DNA from: Hymenobacter canadensis | GTDB lineage: Bacteria; Bacteroidota; Bacteroidia; Cytophagales; Hymenobacteraceae | Direction of reading: 5' to 3' | Assembly: GCF_027359925.1 (NCBI RefSeq) | Contig: NZ_CP114767.1 | Location: 434,001 to 498,000 of the forward strand | DNA length: 64,000 bases | Shown here: positions 9,292 to 18,431 of the stretch, one piece after another | Position numbering within the stretch: position 1 is the first letter of the stretch | How the letters are laid out: each line of letters opens with the position of its first letter | Program-made: the position numbers and the translations under genes | Notes under the pieces: generated by a model | Databases searched by the model: none | The model's input: only the letters and a program-made list of their open reading frames with translations | What the model was told of the DNA's origin: nothing

Positions 9292-9303
9292 TTAGTCGAC
9301 TAA
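9292..9303. promoter_or_regulatory. 12-bp perfect palindrome, possible operator
   Basis: TTAGTCGACTAA at 9292-9303 lies about 150 bp before the start codon at 9452, upstream of a promoter-like CACCTTTG at 9377-9384. Regulatory function is a guess. Nothing else stands out in 9226-9451. Confidence 0.25.
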
Positions 9304-9451
9304 CCTAGTTGGAAATAATGTTTGTAAGTTGTTGAATGTCAGTGTTAAAAATTGAGAAAAATTCTGTCAAATTTTGCACCTTTGCCGGGGCTGGGGCGTT
9401 ACATATCCAGAACACACAACGGTATTACAGGACATCAAAACGACAGACGCC

Positions 9452-10255
9452 ATGAGTGACGTAACCAAGACCATCAAAGAGCCGGTTCGCAAGACCAAAG
9501 TGGAGAGCTTCGATATCTCGCGCTCCGACGAGACGCTGCACCTGGCGACTGATCTGGCTAAGTTTATCAAGGAAAATAAGCTCACGACCACCGTGCAGGG
9601 CAAGGAGTTCGTGAACGTGGAAGGCTGGCAGTACGCCGGCTCGCGTCTGGGCATCGTGCCCATCGTCGACCACGTCATCAACGTGTCCACGGACCAGGAA
9701 ATCAAGTACCAGGCCAAGGTGACGCTGTTCGACATGAAGTCGGGCCACACGGTGGGGGCGGGCTTCGCCATTTGCTCCAATAAAGAGCAGGGCAAGAAGT
9801 TTTATCAGGAGTTTGCCATCATGAGCATGGCCCAGACCCGGGCCATCGGCAAGGCCTACCGCAACATCCTGGCCTGGATTATCCGGGCGGCCGGCTACGA
9901 GCCTACGCCGGCCGAGGAAATGGATTACGGCGGAAATACGCCCGCTGCCGCTCAGCCCGCCATGGCCGTGGTGCCGGCATCGGCTCCGGTGTCAGTGGCT
10001 GCCGAGGCACCCGCGCCCATGAAAGCCGTAGCCGCCGACGCGCCTGCTGCTGAGGTTTCGGCTCCGGCCTACGCCTCGGCGTCGCAGAAAGAGGAAATCA
10101 TCCGGCTGCTGAACCATCCGGTTATCTCGCGCCCCGAGAAAACCAAGATGCTGCTCAACATCAACCGCCTCGATGAGGAGCGTGCCACCCAGGCCATTGC
10201 CAAGCTCCGCAAAGCCATCGAGGACCGCGAGAATGGCCAGGCTGCTGCCGCCTAA
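9452..10255 (+). CDS. Possible single-strand-annealing protein (ERF/DdrA-like), otherwise uncharacterised
   Basis: 267 residues from ATG 9452. The N-terminal 170 residues form a conserved-looking domain with YAGSRLGIVP, a beta-rich middle, and MAQTRAIGKAYRNIL. That last stretch recalls the TRA-G-A-R motif of the ERF/Rad52-like annealing proteins of phages and of DdrA. The middle (about 175-225) is Ala/Pro-rich and low in complexity. The C-terminus is a short helical domain (KEEIIRLLNHPVI... to the end) that could bind a partner. The gene sits upstream of a recQ helicase, which suits a DNA-repair role. The family call is an inference from one motif; no search was run. Confidence 0.5.
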   Translation: MSDVTKTIKEPVRKTKVESFDISRSDETLHLATDLAKFIKENKLTTTVQGKEFVNVEGWQYAGSRLGIVPIVDHVINVSTDQEIKYQAKVTLFDMKSGHTVGAGFAICSNKEQGKKFYQEFAIMSMAQTRAIGKAYRNILAWIIRAAGYEPTPAEEMDYGGNTPAAAQPAMAVVPASAPVSVAAEAPAPMKAVAADAPAAEVSAPAYASASQKEEIIRLLNHPVISRPEKTKMLLNINRLDEERATQAIAKLRKAIEDRENGQAAAA

Positions 10256-10277
10256 ATAGACCCTACTACATATACAG

Positions 10278-10312
10278 AAAGCCCGCTGCCGATTGGCGGC
10301 GGGCTTTTTTTT
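10278..10312 (+). terminator. Terminator of the annealing-protein-like gene
   Basis: 13-bp arms with one wobble pair (10278-10290 and 10295-10307), a GATT loop and a run of T to 10312, starting 22 bp after the stop codon. Confidence 0.85.
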
Positions 10313-10315
10313 GCG

Positions 10316-10424
10316 ACGCGAAGCTCCAGCTTCTGCGAACGAGCGGAGCGAGTACCGGTGCCGCGCCGCTTGCACTAACGCCAGATACTCGCTGCGCTCG
10401 TTCGCAGAAGCTGGAGCTTCGCGT
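10316..10424. repeat. Inverted repeat, family B, upstream of recQ
   Basis: 39-bp arms at 10316-10354 and 10386-10424 with one mismatch, 31 bp apart. Each arm starts with a smaller hairpin (GAAGCTCCAGCTTC). A related pair is at 23462-23577 after pgk. The right arm runs directly into a TACTTTTG promoter-like box. Confidence 0.88.
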
Positions 10425-10432
10425 TACTTTTG
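10425..10432 (+). promoter_or_regulatory. -7 box almost touching the recQ start codon
   Basis: TACTTTTG matches TAnnTTTG and ends only 4 bp before the ATG at 10437. If used, the transcript would be leaderless or nearly so. It adjoins the end of the family-B repeat arm. Confidence 0.4.
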
Positions 10433-10436
10433 CCGC

Positions 10437-12359
<1,923 letters not shown>

Positions 12360-12388
12360 GAATTTATTGGCGCCTTGCAGGAATGGAC

Positions 12389-12422
12389 CCGGTCCGGCGG
12401 CTGAAAAAAGCCGCCGGACCGG
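12389..12422. terminator. Long GC hairpin after recQ
   Basis: Perfect 14-bp arms at 12389-12402 and 12409-12422 with an A-rich loop and no trailing T-run. It may stall RNA polymerase or protect the mRNA end. Confidence 0.4.
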
Positions 12423-12453
12423 AGCTGATGCACTGTGCTAACACCCAAAAAGA

Positions 12454-12500
12454 CGCCCCGGCCGCGCCTGGAACAGGCACAGCCGGGGCGGCTTTTTTTT
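12454..12500. terminator. Bidirectional terminator between recQ and DJ-1/PfpI gene
   Basis: 9-bp arms (12454-12462 and 12482-12490) with a nested CCTG/CAGG stem, a run of eight T at 12493-12500 and an A-run on the left side. It serves recQ (+) and the gene at 12515-13195 (-). Confidence 0.85.
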
Positions 12501-12514
12501 GAGAAAACTCGAAG

Positions 12515-13195
12515 TTATTTCTTCAGCAATTTCAGCAGTTCCTCAGCGGCCGGCTCCGACGAGGCGGGGTTCTGGCCGGTAATCAGGTTGCCGGCTTTCA
12601 CTACGTAAGGAGCCCAGTCGGCGCCTTTGGAGTAGTCGCCGCCGTTCTGCTTCAGCATGTCTTCCACCAGGAAAGGCACTACGTTGGTCAGCTGTACGGC
12701 TTCTTCTTCGGTGTTGGTGAAGCCCGCTACCGATTTGCCTTTAACCAGCGGCTCGCCGTTGGCGTCCTTCACGTGGCGCAGCACGCCGGGGGCGTGGCAC
12801 ACGGCCGCTACCGGCTTGCCGGCGGCGTAGAAGTTCTCAATCAGCTCGATGGACTTTTTGTCCTCGGCCAAATCCCACAGCGGGCCGTGGCCGCCGGGGT
12901 AGAACACGGCGTCGAAATCAGCAGCGTTTACCGTATCCAGCTTCACGGTGCTGGCCAAGGCCTGCTGGGCGTCGGTGTCGGCTTTGAAGCGCTTGGTGGC
13001 GTCGGTCTGGGCGCTTGGGTCGTCGCTCTTGGGGTCGAGGGGCGGCTGGCCACCGGCCGGCGAGGCCAGCGTGAGCGTGGCGCCGGCATCCTTGAACACG
13101 TAGTAAGGCGCGGCGAATTCTTCCAGCCAGAAGCCGGTTTTATGTCCTGTATCGCCCAGCTGGTCGTGGGACGTCAATACCATCAGAATGTTCAT
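12515..13195 (-). CDS. DJ-1/PfpI family protein, Hsp31-like
   Basis: 226 residues, the length of Hsp31-type members. The nucleophile is Cys133 in AVCHAPGVL with His134 next to it, an acidic residue near 25-26 (WLEEFAAPY), and PGGHGPLWDL around residue 100. Relatives act as glyoxalase III or chaperones and repair glycation damage; the specific activity here is inferred. It lies with other redox or electrophile stress genes but is separated from them by an inverted repeat, so it is probably its own transcript. Confidence 0.88.
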   Translation of the reverse strand: MNILMVLTSHDQLGDTGHKTGFWLEEFAAPYYVFKDAGATLTLASPAGGQPPLDPKSDDPSAQTDATKRFKADTDAQQALASTVKLDTVNAADFDAVFYPGGHGPLWDLAEDKKSIELIENFYAAGKPVAAVCHAPGVLRHVKDANGEPLVKGKSVAGFTNTEEEAVQLTNVVPFLVEDMLKQNGGDYSKGADWAPYVVKAGNLITGQNPASSEPAAEELLKLLKK

Positions 13196-13235
13196 GGTTG
13201 TAGGAAAAAGGGGTTGAAAAACGGGTGGTGAACGG

Positions 13236-13321
13236 CCGTAGCGCGAACTTTGTAGTTCGCGTCCCCGCGCCGTTTAGGCGGCTGTCGTTCGGGGGCGCGA
13301 ACTACAAAGTTCGCGCTACGG
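13236..13321. repeat. Inverted repeat, family C, with self-folding arms
   Basis: Perfect 26-bp arms at 13236-13261 and 13296-13321, 34 bp apart. Each arm is itself a hairpin (GCGAACT-TTGT-AGTTCGC), so the locus could form one large or two small hairpins. It lies between the DJ-1/PfpI gene start and the monooxygenase stop. Confidence 0.85.
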
Positions 13322-13340
13322 CGCATCCGCCGGGATTCGG

Positions 13341-13661
13341 CTACTGGCCCTGTACGGGCAGCAGGTGGTAAAAGGAGGTTTTGCGCTCGGCCAGCAGCGG
13401 TACTATCTGGCCCAACACTAGGTCCTGGAAGTGGGGCGCGGCGCGGTGCGCAATCTGCGCTTCCTGGTTGGCGTACTGCTCATACACGAAGAAGCGCCCC
13501 GGCTCGTCGGCCGACTCATGGGCAATGTAGAGCAGGTTGCCGGGCTCGTGCTGGCGCACGGCGGCGGCGGCTTCCGTCAACAGGCCGCGGACGGTGTCGA
13601 TGTGCTCGGTGGGCACCAGCCACTCGGCGGCCACGCAATAGATTTCAGCTGGAGTTGCCAT
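13341..13661 (-). CDS. Antibiotic-biosynthesis-monooxygenase domain protein (YgiN-like)
   Basis: 106 residues, a typical single ABM domain of the dimeric alpha/beta-barrel type. Typical stretches are GNLLYIAHES and FFVYEQYANQEAQIAHRAAPHF, the latter describing the conserved H..-P-HF region. Members include quinol monooxygenases and small heme or polyketide oxygenases. It starts 30 bp after the stop codon of the MDR reductase gene on the same strand, so the two are probably one operon acting on quinones or reactive carbonyls; the substrate is unknown. Confidence 0.82.
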   Translation of the reverse strand: MATPAEIYCVAAEWLVPTEHIDTVRGLLTEAAAAVRQHEPGNLLYIAHESADEPGRFFVYEQYANQEAQIAHRAAPHFQDLVLGQIVPLLAERKTSFYHLLPVQGQ

Positions 13662-13691
13662 GAAAAGCGGGAGTTGAAGGAGAGAAAAAAG

Positions 13692-14687
13692 CTAGGCTAC
13701 CTTCACGATGGCCTTACCGGTGTTGTCGCCCTGGAACAAGCCCAGGAAAGCGGCCGGAATCTGGTCAAAGCCTTCCGTAACAGTTTCCTCGAACTTCAGC
13801 TTGCCCTGGCCATACCACTCCGTGAGCTTGGCCACGCCCTCCGGCCACTGCGGCAGGTAGTCGCTCACGATGAAGCCCTGCAGCTTGGTGCTGGTTTTGA
13901 GCAGCTTGCCCTCGGGGCGCGGGCCCACGGGTGCTTCGGTGCTGTTGTAGGTGGAAATCTGGCCGCAGAGCGCAATGCGTGCGTGCTTGTTGAGCAGGTC
14001 GTATACGGCGTCGGTGATGGGGCCGCCCACGTTGTCGAAGTAGCAGTCGATGCCGTTGGGGGCGGCGGCGGCCAGGGCTTCGGCAATGTTGGCGGTTTTG
14101 TAGTTGATGGCTTCATCAAAGCCCAACTCTTTCAGATAGGCCACCTTCTCGTCGGAGCCGGCCGTGCCAATCACGCGGCAGCCCTGGATTTTGGCCAGCT
14201 GGCCCACCACCATGCCTACTGCGCCGGCCGCACCCGATACCACCACCGTTTCGCCCGCTTTGGGCTGGCAGATATCAAGCAGCCCGAAATACGCCGTGAG
14301 GCCGGGCATGCCCAGCAGCCCCAGGAAGTAGCTCACCGGCGCCTTGTCCGTTGGAATCCGGTTCAGGCCCTTGCCGTCCGCAACGCTGTGCTGCTGCCAC
14401 GGCAGGTTGCCCACTACCACGCTGCCCACGGGCAGGGTGTCGGACTGGCTTTCCACTACCTCGGCCACCACGCCACCCGCAATCGGCTGGCCCACCTCAA
14501 ACGGCGCCACGTAGGACTTGGCGGCGCTCATCCGGCCGCGCATGTACGGGTCAACCGACACGTAGCGGGTTCTCAGCAGCACCTGGCCGGCCGCCAATGG
14601 CGGCAGCACCAGCGTTTCAAATCGGAACTGTTCGGCGGTCGGCGTGCCCTGGGGGCGGCTGGCCAGCACAATGGATTGGGTTTGCAT
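13692..14687 (-). CDS. NADP-dependent MDR oxidoreductase (PTGR/CurA-like)
   Basis: 331 residues from ATG 14687, giving MQTQSIVLASRPQG as in relatives. A zinc-free medium-chain reductase: N-terminal catalytic domain with VSVDPYMRGRM, then a Rossmann fold with GAAGAVGMVVGQLAK and a C-terminal EGFDQIPAAFLGLFQGDNTGK. Such enzymes reduce the double bond of alpha,beta-unsaturated aldehydes or ketones with NADPH. It heads a likely two-gene operon with the ABM monooxygenase, consistent with detoxification of lipid-peroxidation products. Confidence 0.92.
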   Translation of the reverse strand: MQTQSIVLASRPQGTPTAEQFRFETLVLPPLAAGQVLLRTRYVSVDPYMRGRMSAAKSYVAPFEVGQPIAGGVVAEVVESQSDTLPVGSVVVGNLPWQQHSVADGKGLNRIPTDKAPVSYFLGLLGMPGLTAYFGLLDICQPKAGETVVVSGAAGAVGMVVGQLAKIQGCRVIGTAGSDEKVAYLKELGFDEAINYKTANIAEALAAAAPNGIDCYFDNVGGPITDAVYDLLNKHARIALCGQISTYNSTEAPVGPRPEGKLLKTSTKLQGFIVSDYLPQWPEGVAKLTEWYGQGKLKFEETVTEGFDQIPAAFLGLFQGDNTGKAIVKVA

Positions 14688-14717
14688 AGCTCGGGGAAAA
14701 GGAAGAGTAAATATCAA

Positions 14718-14815
14718 CTGTCATCCCGAGCTTGTGAAAGGCCTTACAATGAATGGATTCCCATTGAACGAGTCGTTCAGACATTGCAAGGTCCTTCGCA
14801 AGCTCAGGATGACAG
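14718..14815. repeat. Inverted repeat, family D (first copy)
   Basis: 28-bp arms at 14718-14745 and 14788-14815 with four mismatches, built on GTCATCCTGAGCTTGCGAAG. Related pairs are at 35136-35179 and 61722-61819. It separates the MDR gene from ohr. Confidence 0.82.
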
Positions 14816-14840
14816 TGACATTGCTAAGCTAACGGGCAGC

Positions 14841-15278
14841 TTAGGCGGCTTCGGTGGTGGTCGTGAGGTTCACCTCGATGTTGCCGCGGGTAGCGCGCGA
14901 GTAGGGGCAGATGCCGTGGGCAGCCTGCACCAGCTCTTCGGCCTGTGGCTGCTCTACGCCGGGAATGTTGATGTGCAGGTCGGCCGAAATGCCGTAGCCG
15001 CCGTCTTCAGCCTGGCCGAAACCAATCAGGGCTTCCACCGTCACGCCGTTCAGCTTCACGTTGGCCTGGCGGGCCGCTACGCCCAGCGCGCCCTCGAAGC
15101 ACGAGGCATAAGCGGCGGCAAACAGCTGCTCGGGGTTGGTGGAGTTAGGCTTGCCGGGGCCGCCCATTTCCTTGGGCGTGCTCAGCGGAATGTTGATGAC
15201 CTCGTCTTTGGACGTAACCTGGCCGTCGCGGCCACCTTTGGCTTTCGCCTGTGCGGTGAAGACTTTGTTGATTTTCAT
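14841..15278 (-). CDS. ohr: Organic hydroperoxide reductase, Ohr family
   Basis: 145 residues from ATG 15278, a typical Ohr length. Reactive cysteines are Cys60 in AAAYASCFEGAL and Cys124 in GICPYS. It begins 43 bp after the stop codon of the OhrR-like gene and on the same strand, so the regulator and target probably form one operon. It differs clearly from the Ohr at 5004-5486, so the genome carries at least two paralogues, which may be specialised or differently induced. Confidence 0.95.
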   Translation of the reverse strand: MKINKVFTAQAKAKGGRDGQVTSKDEVINIPLSTPKEMGGPGKPNSTNPEQLFAAAYASCFEGALGVAARQANVKLNGVTVEALIGFGQAEDGGYGISADLHINIPGVEQPQAEELVQAAHGICPYSRATRGNIEVNLTTTTEAA

Positions 15279-15321
15279 CGGGTAAAGAAAGAAGAGAAAA
15301 GAAAGAAAAGCTGGCCCGGAG

Positions 15322-15774
15322 TCAGGACAACTGAATGAGTAAGTGTTGAAGCTGAGCCCGCAGGGTTTCAAATTCGACGGGCGACATATCCAGCCGGGCA
15401 AACAGGGTAGCCGGGATGTGGCAAGCCCGCTGCTGCAGCTCGCGGCCGGCCGGCAGCAGACTGATAATGACGGAACGCTCGTCGCGCGGGTCGCGGCGGC
15501 GGCTCACGCACTGCTTCTGCTCCAGGCGCTTGAGCAGCGGCGTGAGCGTGCCCGAGTCGAGCAGTAGCTTTTCGCCCAGGGCTTTTACCGTCAGCTCGTC
15601 GTGCTCCCACAGCAGCATCAGCACCAGATACTGCGGATACGTCAGGTCCAGCTCCTGCAGATAGGGCTGGTAGGCCTTGGTCAGCAGCCTAGAAACCGCA
15701 TAAATAGGAAAACACAGCTGGTTTTCCAGTTTCTGCAGCGTTTCGTCAGATGGAAGGGAAGGGGAGTTGCTCAT
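15322..15774 (-). CDS. ohrR: MarR-family peroxide sensor, OhrR-like
   Basis: 150 residues. Winged-helix MarR fold with the one-Cys OhrR sensing site: Cys21 in NQLCFPIYAVSR, the place of the reactive Cys in known OhrR proteins. The recognition-helix region (LLLDSGTLTPLLKRLE) and wing (RDPRDERSVIISL) are intact. Known OhrR repressors release DNA when this Cys is oxidised by organic peroxides, turning on ohr. It precedes ohr in the same operon, and a palindromic operator candidate lies upstream, so autoregulation is likely. Confidence 0.93.
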   Translation of the reverse strand: MSNSPSLPSDETLQKLENQLCFPIYAVSRLLTKAYQPYLQELDLTYPQYLVLMLLWEHDELTVKALGEKLLLDSGTLTPLLKRLEQKQCVSRRRDPRDERSVIISLLPAGRELQQRACHIPATLFARLDMSPVEFETLRAQLQHLLIQLS

Positions 15775-15812
15775 GGGATTTGAGATAGTAAACGGCTTGT
15801 GGTTGTGTAATG

Positions 15813-15832
15813 TTTAATTGTGTGCAATTAAA
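15813..15832. promoter_or_regulatory. Candidate OhrR operator
   Basis: A perfect inverted repeat TTTAATTG-TGTG-CAATTAAA lies 39 bp upstream of the ohrR start codon. OhrR operators are AT-rich palindromes with AATTG/CAATT cores, so the match and position suit autoregulation of ohrR-ohr. Confidence 0.6.
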
Positions 15833-15869
15833 TAAAGTGCATTATGCTAAGTGACTGGTAAACAGTTAT

Positions 15870-15908
15870 AAAAAAAAGAGTCGTTTCCCTAGATGAGGAA
15901 ACGACTCT
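15870..15908 (-). terminator. Terminator of the rhodanese gene
   Basis: Perfect 12-bp arms (15877-15888 and 15897-15908), 8-nt loop, and a run of eight T on the minus strand (complement of 15870-15877). Confidence 0.85.
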
Positions 15909-15928
15909 GGCAAATAGGGTAGAAAAAG

Positions 15929-16228
15929 CTACGCCTGCTGATACGCCTGAAAACCGCCAAGCAGGTTGCGCACCTGCATAAAGCCCTGCTGGGTGAGGTA
16001 GGCTTTGGCCGAGGTGGAACGGCCGCCGCTCTTGCAGTGCACGATAATTTCCTGGTCCTTAAGATCTTCCAGCTCTTCCAGCTTCTGGGGCAGCGTGTTA
16101 AGCGGAATATTCTGGCTGCCCTCAATGCGGCCTTCCTCGTTTTCCCAGGGCTCGCGCACGTCAATAATGGTAGGCTTTTCGCCAGCGGCCTGGCGTTGTT
16201 TTAGCTCGGCAGGAGTTATATCGGCCAT
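15929..16228 (-). CDS. Single-domain rhodanese-like protein
   Basis: 99 residues from ATG 16228. One rhodanese domain with the DVREPWEN motif and active-site loop HCKSGGRS, where Cys65 is the sulfur-carrying residue. Such small cytoplasmic proteins transfer sulfane sulfur from thiosulfate or protein persulfides; the partner is unknown. It is a single transcription unit with its own terminator. A longer N-terminal start in frame exists but would add no conserved sequence. Confidence 0.9.
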   Translation of the reverse strand: MADITPAELKQRQAAGEKPTIIDVREPWENEEGRIEGSQNIPLNTLPQKLEELEDLKDQEIIVHCKSGGRSTSAKAYLTQQGFMQVRNLLGGFQAYQQA

Positions 16229-16321
16229 AGGGCTATGTAAAGGGTGGTGGAAGGAAAATTGTGGAGTGTAAAGGTGGCAAAACTCCACAGAAGTACCACG
16301 CAAAAAGGGCCCGCAGATTAT

Positions 16322-18217
16322 CTATTTGTTCAGTATCAGGCGTTTGCTCACGGTCAGGCCATCGGCTAGCGTCAGCTGTACCAAGTAGAGGCCGGCGGGC
16401 AGCGCGCCCAGCTCCAGCAGGGGTTGGCCGTGCTGGCTGGCTGGCTGCTGCCAGGCCACGCGGCCCAGGGCATCAAGCACCTGCGCACGGGCGTAGCGGC
16501 CCTGCACCCGCACCTGCCCCTGCGAGGCGGGGTTGGGGTAGAGGCTGTAGGCAGCGGCCACCGACGCCGGGGCGCTGCTGAGCACCGTGTTGGTCATCAG
16601 CGGGCGTAGCATCAGGGCCCAGCCTTCGTACTGCGGCGGCGTGTCGAGCGAAGCCGTGGACTTTGGCTCCCAGAAGTTACTCGTGAACTGCCAGAACGCC
16701 CCGGCTTCCGGCACGTTGTTCAGGTCAATGTTTATGCTGAGCGGCGTGGTGATGACGCCGTGGCCGTAGCCGGCATAGAACCGCCCGCTCACCGGCACCG
16801 GCGCCGCAAACGCAACTTCCAGAAACGTCTGGCCGGGTGGCAACGAGGCCGGAATCTGCACGCTCTGCGTGGCCTTGGGCTGGCGCGTGGGTGCCCCGTT
16901 GTTGGCCGGGTCGGCATCCCACACGTTCACCGTGATGGTGCGGCCCGCCGCGCTCGGATACGACGGCGAAATGCGGATGCTGCGCACCTGGTCGGGTTTG
17001 TTGAGCTCAAAGCGCAGCGCGTAGTAGTTCTGGGCCAGCCCGGGCTGGGGCACGCTCACGCTGGCTTCGGCGGTGCCGTCGTCGTAGGCGAAATAGTCGC
17101 TCAACTCGGTCACGCGCGAGATGGTGTCGTTGGGCAGGGTGCGCGGGTCGGTGTTGGCTTCGTTGGTGATGAGCGTGAGGCGGTGCCGCACCGTTTTGGC
17201 CGCCGCCGACACCGGCAGCGGGCTGCTGCGTAGGTCGCCCTCAATCCGGGCTTGAAACTGCGGGCTGCTCAGCGAGAAGAAGTCGGTAGTGCGGAACAGC
17301 GCCGCCGGGCCGGCCGGTAGCACGTCCAGCTGGCCCACCCAACGGCCGGGCACCGGAAAGCCGCTGTCGGAGAGGTTGTTAATGGTGGTGAACGTGGCCG
17401 GGTTGAGCAGTGCGGTAGGGTTGGGGGCGGCGTTGAACTGCCCCACCGGCATGGCCGTGCCGCGGGCCAGCAAGCTGCTCAGCGGGCGGCTGGTGGCCAC
17501 GTCCTGATACAGCGAGTCGGCGCGCACCCGCACCGGAGCCAGTTTCACGTAGTCGATGCTCCAGGAATCGTCGTTGTTGGCCAAGCTGCCTTTGGCCCGA
17601 AACCGGAACTGGAAATCACCATGCAGAAACCGCGCCTGGTCGATGGCCACGAACTTGCGCCGGAAGGCCTCGCGCGTGCCGTCGCTGCGGCGCGTCCAGA
17701 CCGGCACCCACAGGCCGTTTTGGTCTTTGAACTCCAATTGTAGCGATACGGCGGCCGTGCTGGAATTGGCGGAAGGCCGTCGGAAAATATTGCCTGCCTG
17801 CCAGTAGAAGCCCAAATACAGCCGGTCGGTGGCGGTGCGCCCGCTCAGGTCAATGGGCTGCGACGCCAGCGTGTCGATGTCGCTGTAGCCGCTGCCGTAG
17901 GGGCGGCCGTTGGCCCGCTGGCCGTCGAAGGTGGCTACGCCGCGTGTGGGCGGCGCCAGTGGAAAACGGTTGTTGACGAGCACCCCGCCGCCGGGCAGCC
18001 AGTTCGCTGCTTTCGGCGTGCCGTCCAGGGGCGTCGTGAAGTCGTCGAAGAAGGGTAGCGTCAGGGCCTGCCCGCGCTGGGCCGTGGCCGGGCGGTCTGC
18101 CGGCGCCGTCCGGCCCGGGTCAGTGGAGAGCGAGCGTAGGTCCTGGGCCATCGTGGCCAGGGGCAGCAGACCCAGAATCGATAAGGCAGAAACGCGTAGA
18201 ATTTTGGAATACATCAT
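16322..18217 (-). CDS. Secreted protein with T9SS C-terminal sorting domain
   Basis: About 631 residues; ATG 18217 and the adjacent ATG 18214 are both possible. Signal peptide ends near LPLATMAQ. The body has no catalytic motif that I recognise, but includes FFDDFTTPLDG and a concanavalin/jelly-roll-like region (LYLGFYWQAG, WSIDYVKLAPV) and later beta-sandwich parts. The last 80 residues form a type A sorting domain: YPNPAS, GRVAWQQ, LPAGLYLVQL and the basic end SKRLILNK. It should cross the outer membrane by T9SS and be attached or released. Function unknown. Confidence 0.88.
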   Translation of the reverse strand: MMYSKILRVSALSILGLLPLATMAQDLRSLSTDPGRTAPADRPATAQRGQALTLPFFDDFTTPLDGTPKAANWLPGGGVLVNNRFPLAPPTRGVATFDGQRANGRPYGSGYSDIDTLASQPIDLSGRTATDRLYLGFYWQAGNIFRRPSANSSTAAVSLQLEFKDQNGLWVPVWTRRSDGTREAFRRKFVAIDQARFLHGDFQFRFRAKGSLANNDDSWSIDYVKLAPVRVRADSLYQDVATSRPLSSLLARGTAMPVGQFNAAPNPTALLNPATFTTINNLSDSGFPVPGRWVGQLDVLPAGPAALFRTTDFFSLSSPQFQARIEGDLRSSPLPVSAAAKTVRHRLTLITNEANTDPRTLPNDTISRVTELSDYFAYDDGTAEASVSVPQPGLAQNYYALRFELNKPDQVRSIRISPSYPSAAGRTITVNVWDADPANNGAPTRQPKATQSVQIPASLPPGQTFLEVAFAAPVPVSGRFYAGYGHGVITTPLSINIDLNNVPEAGAFWQFTSNFWEPKSTASLDTPPQYEGWALMLRPLMTNTVLSSAPASVAAAYSLYPNPASQGQVRVQGRYARAQVLDALGRVAWQQPASQHGQPLLELGALPAGLYLVQLTLADGLTVSKRLILNK

Positions 18218-18270
18218 CGAAAGCAAGTTAGGCTACCGGCTTGAAACGCGCCGGCGCAGCTTAAAATTTC

Positions 18271-18431
18271 AATCACAGATGGTGCAGATTGAAAAAGGAT
18301 TTCGCGGATTTGCAGGGGCGGCAGCGGTTCGCGTCTGGAACACCCCATCAACAAAAGAGCCGCGCAACAGCGCGGCTCTTTTGCAGGAAATTCATCAGCG
18401 AAATCCCTCTTAATCTGCACCATCTGTGATT
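18271..18431. repeat. Inverted repeat, family E, around a terminator
   Basis: Arms of about 35 bp at 18271-18305 and 18398-18431 share AATCACAGATGGTGCAGATT exactly and a further near match. The right arm ends at the base before the PASTA-gene stop codon, and the terminator at 18353-18382 lies between the arms. Confidence 0.85.
18353..18382. terminator. Bidirectional terminator of the ddl-PASTA operon
   Basis: Perfect 12-bp arms (18353-18364 and 18371-18382) with a 6-nt loop and A/T runs on the two sides. Confidence 0.8.

Noticed and set aside
16322..18217. T9SS cargo protein considered as an enzyme (jelly-roll glycosidase)
   Set aside because: No catalytic residues could be identified by eye, so only a general call is given.
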